From the NCBI RefSeq assembly GCF_029931775.1, contig NC_079312.1, positions 119,162,872 through 119,226,871 on the forward strand: a stretch of DNA of 64,000 nucleotides. The letters run 5' to 3'. The position numbers and the translations under genes are program-made. Origin of the DNA: Euleptes europaea (Eukaryota; Chordata; Lepidosauria; Squamata; Sphaerodactylidae). The notes beneath the pieces were generated by a model. The model was not told where the DNA came from and did no database searches. It worked only from the letters and a program-made list of their open reading frames with translations. Positions 24,901 to 36,900 of this stretch are shown piece after piece (positions within the stretch are counted from its first letter, which is position 1; each line of letters begins with the position of its first letter).

Positions 24901-27900
24901 ATCCCTTTGGGTACAAGCAGATGGTAAAGAACCAAAAAGATTAAAGAAAAAGCAACAGAAGAGGATGCAAATGTAGAGAGGAAAAGATGCTATTTGCTGC
25001 AGCACACAGGCTGGAAAAGCACTCAGAGGATCTGTCTGTTTTTCCCCTGTGAGAACACACGACAATCCTGTAACAATTAAAGCGCTCAATCCAGATTTGG
25101 CTCAGATCACTCCCTTTGGTTTGTGATAAAACAAACAGAGCGAGGCTGAATTTTGTGATGTTTCATTACTATTTTTTTTTCTGGAACTGCTTGTCCCACA
25201 TGTACCTCCCTCCCCACTACCACAAGTCTCTCATGAGCATGTCAACATGCAGCACATTAGAAGTCCAATTCCATATTTGCTTTCAGCAGGGAGCACATCT
25301 ACTGCAGAAGCACAGACCAAAAGCATATGCATGATATTCCATGGGCAGCTCTCTCGACGCACGTGAGTATGGCAAGCACGATAGGTTACGTCCAGGAGGT
25401 CTGCCTGCCAGAAAGCTGACCCAAAGTATGAATCCTCAGCACAAAATAACATACATCGGAAACTCTAGATTTGCGTATCCAGGACTTTTAAAAAGTCCAG
25501 CAACTGGATGAAGCCAGGCCCTCTAATAGAATAAAGGGGATCCCAGGTGTCAGGATAACTGGGATCTTAAGGGAAAAGCCGATCCTTTGACTTAGGCAAG
25601 GATAGACCTCAAGGGTAACTTGTGAGAATCTAGGCATAAAAGTATTGGCTCAGTAGAAGCCACTAGCGCATACTTTTTTGTGTGCCAGCCATGTTTGGGA
25701 ATATTACAGAGAAGAAGGAACCACGAGGCTTTGTCCATTGTCTGTGCTATAGCATCATTATCAAAGGGACAGATTTTGTGTGTCACAGATTAGAAAAACG
25801 ACATCTACCAAGCTCTTCCTTATAGTCTCAGTGCCAGTCTTGCATGACATCTGAAAACTTTGGCAGGGGGTGGGTATTCTTGCTGCTTACACTCAGGTGG
25901 TCCAGAGGTAGTACCATTATTTTGTGCCCGAATTCTCTTCATGTGCACACACACACACACAAACACACACAGCGAAAGCGGAAGCAAAACTAAAGAGGGC
26001 CCATGCAGGTGTGGGAAGAGCGGACACATTCACAGAGACTCCAGGACCATGGAACGGCAGCGGCAGAGCGTGTGCTGCCTCCAGAACTTACCTTGCCCGT
26101 TCAGCCCCTGGTGGGAAACCGAAGCTAGTTGGAGTAGGGGAGGGAGTAGCTGAAATGTCAAGAGATTGCTCAGGAATTGGTGACTGAGGAGTAGCCGCAA
26201 GATCAGAAGGCGGAGCAGGGGGCTGCATGGCAGGAGGGGTGGAGGAGGCCTTACGGACTACGGAGGTGCCTCTGCGAGCCACCCAAGAGGTGTCCATCAC
26301 CCGGACGCCCATGCTACGGGGGGAACACAGAGACACTCCCTTACCACCTTGGAAGCAATGTTCAGAGATAAACAACAACCACGTTGCAGGGCAAAGGGGA
26401 GGAGCCGCCAAGCTATCTCCAGGCCTCTAAGGACTGCGAGGAGAAATCCTTTCCTGCCAGGGCACATAGGGTGGAAGTGGCACACCAGGAGCCAAGATCA
26501 GCCCTGAACTCTGAACACAGAGGCATGTGCGAGGGACATCATGCTTAAACATTCCTCTCAAATGGGACCGTGCGTCCTCTCCCTGAAAGCCCAGGAGAAC
26601 TGTCAAGGGATATGCTTTCTTAGGAGACTCTCTCCAAAGATATCTTTGCCTTTCTGCTTGGCAGGTTGGCTCTGAGTGCAAATAATACCCAGCCCCAGTA
26701 ATTCTTTGCCCTTGCAGTCAGAGCACAAGATTTTGAGCATAATTTTATTACTGGTTTCGAAAACTGCAGGGATAACCAGCTGCTATAAGGTAGCTGCAAA
26801 AGATGTAATTTGTCAAAGCTGGCTACATTTTACACCAAAGAAGGGTTCCCCTGGGAGCCTTGGTTTGAGGGCTTTCTTAAGAGCCGCCACCTTGAACGTT
26901 ACAACAGCAACCAAAGTTCGGGGCGGGGGGGACTTGCATGGATTTTGAAAGCCTGCAGCCAGGACATCTGCAGTTATCCTTCAAAGAGGAAGGAAGACAG
27001 CCTTTGCATTATAGATCGACTGCAGCAAAAAAAGGAAATCCTGCAGGAAAGGGGAGGAGCGATGGCTCAGTGGTAGAGCACATGCTTTGCATACACAAGG
27101 CCGATTTTGAAAGGCAGGTCGGCATGCTCTACCAGGAGTCTTGGAGAGCCAGTGCCAGTCACGAGCAGACCGCATATGCATGCCACAGGGCAGGAAAAAA
27201 GCCAGCTCGGACTCTGGCTCACCACGGCACTAAGTGGGGCCATGTAGGGCTTCAGTTGGTAAGGCCCCAGGTGCTCTGTACTGCCTGGGTCTTGATACTG
27301 GTCATAGGAATGGTCCAACAGCTACCCAGAGGATACCGTACCTTTGGATTTTCCTAAGGCTGCATGGACAGAAACATACAGATATTAGTGTAACAGAAAC
27401 TAAGGCCAAATGCTTCTCCTCCTGGGTCAACATGGCTGGCTTTGGGAAAGGGTCTGAGAAGTCCAAGGCTGTAGCTTGGGACGAGAGAGTGGGAATCAAA
27501 GTTGTTCAGCGACAGAGAAGCACATCGCTAAAGTGAAAAGCAGTGGAAGAAAGAACTAGAGGAAACAGAAGGACTCTGCAAAAGCCACACGGTTTGTTTT
27601 GTAGCACGTATGTGCGTTTGTATGTGTGTAAAATAGGCAAAGCAGATTAGAAGTGTGCCTGTAGGGACTTCAAGGTCTCTGCAGGAGTCTCCTTCTGGGA
27701 TAAAGGCGAGAGATTAGACGTTGTAGACAATGTTTGATGTTTGGGAAAAGTACAGTGGTGGGGATCATGGGATATCAGCACATGCAGAGAATCCCCAACC
27801 CTTCTAGAACGATTATTATGTACAGTGCCTACCACGTTAGTTTACAATAATTTTCCCTTGAATATTTTCCTATTTGTGTCTTTCTGCCTCCACTTCTTTG

Positions 27901-30900
27901 TGGGAATGAGAAATACCATAAAATAAGACTGTCCTCATAAGTACACAACTGCGGCTCCTAGTAAGCTACCTACCACAGCCTTGCACAAAGAACTACAGAA
28001 TCTCTCTGTCCATCAGACAAAGTGCTTTAAAAATATTCTGTTCCAGTTTAGCTTAAAATATCTCTAAAACTTCCACTTTCTACCAACAAAGATACAACAT
28101 ACTAACAACAACCTTTTTCTAAACATCTGAACCTCCCCGAACCCCTTCCCTTAATAGAAAAATCTTACAATGGTTGTGTGGGATGCACTTGCTTTAAAGA
28201 GTCTCCAGGGAAGGCAGTTTCTTGCTGTCCAAACAGAGCATATGAATGGCAAACTTAAAGGGGTGTTTGTGATCACTCTTCAAAATTCATCTGATTTGAA
28301 GGCCTTTGTAAGTCCAAACAAAGCAAAAAGCTTAATTCTAAACTAACCGAGGAAGCTTTATAAAAAGGAACTTTTTACAGCAGCTCTGTAAGATTCATTC
28401 ATTGGGTATATAATCCACTCTTTCACAAAGAAACCCATGGTGCCATATATAGTCTACCTCCCAATTTAATTAATTGTCATCATAAAAAAAACCTGTGAGA
28501 TAGATCATGATGGGTAGCCGTGTTAGTCTGTCTGAAGCAGGAGGAAAGAGCAAGAGCCCAATAGCACCTTAAAGACAAACAAACTTTCTGGCAGGATTTC
28601 TGAAGAAGCGAGCTGTGAGTCACGGAAGCTCATACCCTGCCAGAAATCCTAGGAGACAGGTTAGGCTGAGAGACAATGACAGGCTCAAAGGTTACCTGGT
28701 GACCTTCATGACCAGAGATTTTAACCTGCGTTTCCATGGTTTAGGGCCATAACTGGGGAGGGCCCCCCCAGGAGGGCAGCTTGCTGCACCTGTGGCATGC
28801 AGAGAGGGCCTAAGTGCCCCTCCTACCCAGCCCGCTCCTCCTGTAGGAGAGGCAGTTCTGCCGCCCTCTCTGCATGCCATAGAAGGGGCGGCTGCCCTCC
28901 TCCCCCTCCCCCCCAGCTGCGGCATTGGTCCTAGTCTAGCCTTAATCAATTAATCAATCTGATAATTCAAAGTTTTAATCACAGCCGGGTTGTTTCTGCC
29001 AAATAAAACTGGCAGTGACGGAAGCAGAGAGTCGGAGAGACCGCCAGCATGCAGGCAACATGGTGTTTGCCTCTTTCCTTGACCAAAATTTAACAAAAAG
29101 GCAAGTTTCGTGATACATGACGAACTATCACAGTTTCCCCTCTAATGGGAAGGAACAAAGACAACTGTGAATGACTCTGGGGGGCCTTTTAAAAGCTGGA
29201 TGGATGTCACTTCCCTAACACTGGCTCCCGCTTGGCTGAGGTAATGTGTAAACGACCCAACCAGAGGAAAGAATGAGGACTACAAGGAGGGCTGTTCATA
29301 TTTTAATGAGTAGCGGACTGTTAAATCCATTATTGTTAGGGGAAGTTCTTTTTAATTTTTTTTAAAAAACCTGTTTTGTTTAAACCATGTCAGTTTTGTT
29401 TAATTAGGTTTTTCTTCTTTTTGAACGTATTTCTGTATGGTATTTCAGTTCCTGGTTTTTGTATTCTTAGTCTTTGTAATAAGGCAGAGGACAATCAGGT
29501 GAGTCTTTCCAACGGTACCCCTTCTCTCAGTGGTCAGCTCCTGCCCATCTGTTCACCCCACTTAAATTTCCTCCAGCTATGTGGCAGCTGTTTGCAGAAA
29601 ACTGATTCGGATGCGACCAGGGTAATGTTTCTTTTAGGGCCTCAGTGTCTGTCAACATCAATATACCTTTTAAGCCTGGATGGTACACAGCACTGGATGG
29701 CTATCAACATGAACACATGAAGCTGCCTTATACTGAATCAGTCCTTTGGTCCATCAGAGTCAGTATTGTCTACTCAGACCAGCAGCGGCTCTCCAGGGTC
29801 TCAGGCAGGGGTCTTTCACATCCCCTACTTGCCTACTCCCTTTAACTGGAGGTGCCGGAGTTGGAACCTGGGACCTTCTGCAAGCAAAGCATATGTTCTA
29901 TCACTGAGCCACGGCCCCTCCAAAAATATCAACATGGTTAATTTCAATGGGCATTTTGGCTTATATATTTTACTGTAATTGAGACTTTTCAAAATTTGAT
30001 AATGTGCCAAAAAGGGAAATGTAAAGGAGAGCCAGCGTGGTGAAATGGGTAAGAGAGGCGGACTCTAATCTGGAGAACCGGGTTTGATTCCCCACTCCTC
30101 CACATGAGCGACAGACTTTAATCTGGTGAATTGTATTTCCCCATTCCTACACATGAAGCCAGCTGGGTGACCTTGGGCTAGTCACAGTTTTCTTACAGCT
30201 CTCTCAGCCCCACCTACCTCACAAGGTGTCTGTTGTGGGAAGAGGAAGGCAAGGCAATTGTAAGCCAGTTTGAGTCTCCCTTAAGTGGTAGAGAAAGTCG
30301 TCATATACAAACCAACTCTTCTTTTTCTTCTTCATCTAACAAGGGATGTCAGATTTCACTTAAAATATATTAAGTTTTCACTGGACAAAAAAATCCCTGT
30401 CCTCCTCCTTCCAAAAAACATCTGATATTTTATTATATACAGATATATTTAATTATTGACTGATTAGCAATTTTTTAAAAGACAGATGCTTAGGAAGCAA
30501 TCCTAAGGAGGTCTACCTTAAACTCAGTTCCATTTTATTCAGTTGGGCTTACTCCCAGGGCAGTCTTCTTAGGATTGCATCCATAAACACATGAAGTAAC
30601 TACAACAAACTACATCTACACAATTATGGATTTTGTTATCTACACAATTAGGGATTTTATCATCTTTTTTCCTTTCTCCATTTGTATAGGGAAAACTAGT
30701 GCAAGATTTCCAGTACATGTACTTTTTCATTTCAGAACTACAAGTGTTTAGCTATGGTATCAGGGGTCAGATCACAGTATTTTACTCCCTTCTTGACTGG
30801 AAGGGGTAACTACACTGGCTGCTATCCCTGAGGGTGTAGGAGATGTTTATGCACAATGACTTTTGTTAGACAAATGATTAGCAACACCCATAAGTTGAGC

Positions 30901-33900
30901 CGGACACAAAAGTCAGGGGCAGTCCCCTCCTCCTGCTGCCAAAACGGTTGTTCTCAAGAGCAGGCAGCACTCTTGACAGTCCCAGATCCAGCATTTCACA
31001 GCTAAAAACACAAGACAGGGAAGAGGCACTGTCCTTACATATGCTTAGACCAGTGGAGTTTGGAGTGTGCATTTCCTCTATGGTTAGCCTGCCACAGCAG
31101 GGGACAGGGGAACAATAACCGCCAACATCGCATCAGGGAGAAGCCAATAGCTTCTGCTGAACTGGTAAAGGCCACTCCATCTTGATGGAATCGCTATACC
31201 ATGGGGAACTAGAGTCAACAGTATCCTGTATGCATGATGGCGGCCATACTGGCTTCTTAGACCATGTCTGCACAACTCCCCAGCTCTTGAACACAACATG
31301 GAATTTCCCTTTGATGAGTAACAGGTGCCAGAACAATGGACTGCCCATCACAGAAGATATGGCGTGGGAACCTTCTTCCACCATTGTCCAAATCCCTTTA
31401 CTCCCTAACAAGCAGCTCTGGATGGCAAAACTCCAAATGTGTCAAGATGGCGATCAACTGGATAACAGCTGCAAAGCTACAGCTCTTGATTTCTATAAAG
31501 TGACTGCAAATCTCCAATGACAAACTATTTAACTCATTCATAGCACACAATTCACTCTGGAAAACCTCGTCATGGGCCTACTAGGTTCAGCCAAATGAAA
31601 GTCAGCAGAGCTGCCCACCTCACCTTTCAGTCACCGGGTACCACGACACTGCTTCTGAAACACTGTGCTATCCCTTGTTGGTTTCCCAAAGATTAAACCT
31701 TCTCACCTTAGGATGTAGACTAACCTGTCCAACACAGCCAAACAGCTAGCGGGGGGCCAGGTGCAGACAGGCAGATAAGAAGGGGCCAGGCGCGACAACC
31801 CAGCTCCCTTCTAAAAAGGCCACAAGCCAGGTGCCTGGAGATGATGACATCAGGAGCAAGGTGGGATGTTAGTGACAAGGCAGTGAGGCATTTGCCCTGC
31901 TAGAGAATACGGACACTACTCCTACCAAGCGGCAGCGCTCTAGGCCAGCACAGCCCTTTCCCGCTCGCATACCATGGTATGTCAGACCCGTAACTCTCCC
32001 CACCAGCAAAGCAAAAGAGCCCCCTACCCATCCTTCTTGTAGAACTCCAGCATCATGTTGTCCGTAGCCACGCTGAGCGGTCGCCTGGTCTGATCAGGAT
32101 GCTTGCGGTCAGCATGGTCCATATCAGGGGACGGCATGGAATTGTAATTGGCGTTGTGGTTCACGTGCACAGGACTTCCGTAATTCCCAGTCAAATTGAA
32201 TTCAATGTCTAATCAGAAAGATCAAAAAAGATCTGGGTATTGCTTAGTGTCATAGGTAAGGGCAGACAAAGGTGTGTCAAAATCACTTGACCTTATTGAC
32301 CCAATAGGGGGACATCCGGCCACGCTTTTAATGTGGATGGCAATCATAGATGGGACTTCCTGGATAATTATTCTCACAAAGAGGGTCAAGGATATGATCA
32401 GGGAAACAAAGAATCTTAGCTGAAAGCACCAGCAGCTAATCAAAACTCATGGTTTTGTAGAGGTTTTGACTAGATTATTCCCATAAGGAAGATGAGCCAC
32501 CAGGAGAGAAGTAGGGGTATGCACTTCAAATATTTTTGTGTTAATTTTGGCTCTGGATTTTGTGGAGGACTTGCTTCTTTTAATCCCTACATTTCCAGAC
32601 TCTCATGTCTGTTTTGGGATTTTTTCACAGTACTTTTTGGGGGTCCTGAAAATTCGGGACTGTTTTTCCAGTGCTCCCCCCCCATTCCTGCCCTCACCAG
32701 AGGCAGCAGGAGCAGGGGGGGCGAGGGAGGGAGAGGAAGCTGGCCCCGCTAAGCAGCTCTTAGTCTGGCCCAATTATTTTCACTGGCAGATAGACATGGT
32801 TCTGTCCACCCCACTATCAGCTGTTAGTTGGCATCAGATATGGGGGGCCTTCTACTTCCTTTTTAAATTTTAAGGGACAGAGATGTCAGCTAACAGCCAT
32901 CTGGCATTAAGTTTTTTCTCCCTCCCTCCCCCTTTCCTGCACCTCCCCAAAACTGAAACACTCCTCAAATTCCAGGGGGTAAATGTTCATTACAGAATTT
33001 CCAGAGTGTTTTGGGTCATTTTGGATATACCTGAGCTGTCCTAAAATGGCTAACTTTGGGTTTAATTTCAGCTTAGATACATCCAAATGCACACCTCTTA
33101 CAAAGGAAGGAAAAGGCTGGTTAGAATACTAACTGCAGTGAAAATTCTAAAAGGAAAGTCATCTGAGGCCGGTTAGCTCTGGCATACACAACGACATCAG
33201 CAACACATGAAAAAAAAAAGCTTCCTACCTCCTGGAAAGAACCAATCTGCATGCTGAATAAGGGGCTCAATAATTGCGACAATTTGCAGGGAGACAGTTG
33301 CCATCATCTCTGTGATGTTTCTAAAAAAAGAGGGGGGAAGAGAATGGGGGAAAAGGAAGACAACAAATCAGGGCACTGAGGTAGAGCTCACTGAGGGCCA
33401 GGAAGTCCAAAATGAGTTGAAGAATCATGGGACTGGAAGAGATCTTTGTCCAATTTCCTAATTCAAGGAAGCGTTCTCCCCTACATACCACCCATGCAAT
33501 ACCCTTCGTCTGTGCCCAGGTTCTTCTATCTCCTCCTCCCAGAAGGCTGATCTCTGAACCTCATCAAGCTCTGCCACCTCTGAAAAACAAGATGCTGTCC
33601 CAAATTATCTTCTGGACACTTTCGGGAAGTACTGCAAAATATCCAGAACGTCCGAATGTCTGGAACGCCACTGAAGTCAAGAGGAATAGCCATTTCCCAC
33701 TTTAAAAAAACACACACACACACAAAATGGCAAACGTCTTTTTAAAAGGTTTTCCTCAGCCCTCTGATCTGTTTGTGTGCCGACCCCAAAGAGTTGAGAC
33801 AAATCCCTAGGCTCTCATATCTCATTTTATACTAATGGAGCTCCATAGGATGGAGTCGGAAAGGAATGTCTGACGCTCTTTGTAAATCTCCCCTCCACCA

Positions 33901-36900
33901 CAAAAGCACCAGAACTACTGCTGCCCAAGCTGACACTGTTAATCTCAATGCTGATGCCACCCTTGTCTTCCTCTGCCACATCAGGTATTTGGGGGAAAAG
34001 AGCCTTCCTCATCCCCTTGTCCTGGTTGGCTGGACAAAGATTCCTGGCTGGATTCCTGGAGATCTCCTGGAATTACAACTGACCTGCAGACTACTGAGAT
34101 CAGCTCCCCTGGAGAAAATGGCTGCTTTGGAGGGTGGATTCTGTGGCATTATACCTCACTGAGGTCACTTTCCTCCCCAAACCCTGCCCTTCCCAGGCCA
34201 CACCCCCAAATCACCAGGAATTTCCCAACCTGGAGTTGGCAACCCTATTTGTCACATACTTACTACAACCCTATCTGTCACATACTTACTAATTCATATG
34301 GGATCCCTGTTTTCCTATAGTTCCTCATCCCTTGACAAAATCATTGGAATATTCACATACAATGAATGAAATAATCTAAGTTTTGTGAATAGAACAAATC
34401 AAAGAATGCAAAGATAATAGATACTTGAAAACTCAGATTCTGGGACTAGACTGTGTCATCCACTCCCCCACTCCCCAAATTACTTTGGGTAGCATTTTGA
34501 ATGGCAGAGTTCTGCAGGACACCCTCTTACCCTTCTGTCTGAGGCCACAGAAGGTTGGGCCCCAGGACAATGGCTATGTTGCTTGGTGTCATTTTGTTGG
34601 CATCCTGGTATTCTGTTAACTTTGCAAGGAACTTGATCAAGTATCTGCAAGAGACAACCAGAACGCTGAGCGTTAGAGTGGAGTGAGGGGGGTCCAGCAT
34701 CAGCTGCAACTGGCTAGCAGCAAATGCTAATCCAGCCCCACACTCTCTCAGGGCAAATGCCTCATCCATTTCTCAGCAGGGACACTGGGAAAAATTCACG
34801 GATGATCTCCAGGCACCAACCGCTATGTGGAGATGCTTAACTTGACTGTATCATAGGCTAAAAACCACTTGTTGTCTGGAGCCTGCATAAGCCACCTTAA
34901 ATATCTGCCTGTAGGAACCAAGAGGAAGGAACCCTCTCAAAAAACTGGCCAGCACAACATCCTCTTCTTAATTTCCTGCCTCTCAATGGATGTTGGTGGA
35001 CGCTGCAGCTCTCACTGGGTACAACATATCTACCTTCCCAACAACGACCTTGCCAGGAAGGTCTTGAAGATGGGAATCACATGAACACATGAAGCTGCCT
35101 TATACTGAATCAGACCCTTGATCCATCAAAGTCAGTATTGTTTACTCAGACTGGCAGTGGCTCTCCAGGGTCTCAGGCGGAGGTCTTTCACATCACTTTC
35201 TTGCCTAGTCCCCTTAACTGGAGATGCCGGGGATTGAACCTGGGACCCTTCTACATGCCGAGCAGATGCTCTACCACTGAGCTACAGCCCCTCCCCTAAT
35301 CAATCTCTACTGTGCTCCATAAGAGGAGAAAAAATGTATTTAGCACCAGTAGTGTCCCTGTCATTTTGGATGAGGAAAGAGGGACGGGGCAATTTACTCT
35401 GCTACCCAGCAAGTGCCTTGGCATTTTTGTCCTTCTCTAACATAAAACATGACAATAAACCTTAGTACTATTCTATTTGGACACAAGGAACCTAGAGTAT
35501 GCAAATGTTTGCATATGTTCATTCTAGCACATGCTCATTCTGTGATCATAGAATCATAGAGTTGGAAGGGGCCATACAGGCCATCAAGTCCAACCCCCTA
35601 TTCAATGCAGAATCAGCCTAGAGCATCCCCGACAAGTGCTTGTCCAGCCTCTGCTTAAAGCCAGTGAGGCGGGAGTTCACCACCTCCCTAGGTAGCTGAT
35701 TCCACTGTCGAACAATTCTTACTGTAAAAAAAAAAATCCTAATATCCAGCCAGTACCTTTCCACCTGCAATTTAAACCCATTATTGCAAGTCCTATCCTC
35801 TGCTGCCAACAAGAACAGCTCCCTGCCCTCCTCTAAGTGACAGCCCTTCAAATACTTAAAGAGAGAAATCATGTCCCCCCTCAACCTCCTCTTCTCCAGA
35901 CTAAACATTCCCAATTTCCTCAGCCTTTGATATGTCAACCAAGAACTATCTGTGTAGAACCAGTATTGGGTATGGGAAAGGGTTCCTCCTCCAAGACCAA
36001 AGTTTCATCAGAAGGACCAGCAGTCCTCTAACACAGCATCCCCAGACCGCTCTGGGTCTTGTGGCTCAGCTTGCATTAATGCCAAGCTTGTCACTGAGAG
36101 GCCTTCTAGCAAAACAAACAAGGGAGCTTTAGATTTGGCAAGAGTTCAAAGCCATGACATGCTTATCTTGGAGGCTCCTCCTTGGTACAGGTCAGAGGAG
36201 AGGAAGTTAGTGTTTTATTGAGCTACAAAATAGACTCTCTGAAACCAGACAGGCTCTTGCAACTAGAAACACCAATCTCTCTTGATAAAAAAGGGCAGGG
36301 AGGCAAAAAAAAAAAACCCCACAAAAAACAAAAACAAAAAAGGCACATGTGACACTAAATATCTCACGGATGCTTCATAGGATTGAAAGAGCTTGGCTGA
36401 AATACCACATATTTCAGCAGTCCTGCATGTTGGTTCTGCAGCTATACCTGACACTCCCAAGCAGGAGAAAACATCTCCAACTATCTTACTGGGAATTGGA
36501 GGTAATTGGCTTCAGCTACCGCACAAGGGAAAGCAGGAGAGTATCTTGCACATGTTTTACAATGATCTACAATCCCTTACAGGCTGCTATGTTGACACGG
36601 TTCTATTGCCTCGGCTCCAACAATCCCCGCCAGCAGGTTATCTTGAAAGAGTGGCTTTCCGGATGGATCTTTTAGTTCCACAGCTTAAACCACAAAGTGA
36701 AAAATCAACGAAAGCCAAGGTTTGCCCCTTCAGCTGCATACACCTGCCTTAGATTGTTGAAGCTGGCCTTAGGCAATTTCTCCAGGGCATTCCAAAGGGC
36801 CTGCATCCTCTTGTCTTGGTCCTGAATGCTAAAAGGCAAGAAAGGAGAATTAATACAGCACAGAGCCTTGAGCAGTCCTGGGTTAAGGGTACTGGGATTC

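Larger units (their letters stand above)
21698..26091 (-). other. ARHGAP44 intron 18
   Basis: Its main content is the 613-bp palindrome at 23954-24566. From 21950 to 23940 and from 24590 to 26090 I recognise no exon or named repeat apart from a short CA run at 25948-25972. Confidence 0.55.
27360..32027 (-). other. ARHGAP44 intron 16
   Basis: It contains the foldback repeat at 28507, a GC-rich stretch at 28740-28920, SINEs at 29710 and 30029, and the palindrome at 30497. From 30600 to 32027 nothing is recognised. Confidence 0.6.
34645..36747 (-). other. ARHGAP44 intron 13 (GC-AG)
   Basis: It starts with the GC donor and contains a type 2 SINE at 35081 and a CR1 end at 35544. The remainder is not recognised. 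Confidence 0.6.

Noticed and set aside
28740-28920. CpG island or promoter
   Set aside because: The stretch is GC-rich but short, lies inside an intron far from exon 1, and has inverted segments typical of a repeat.
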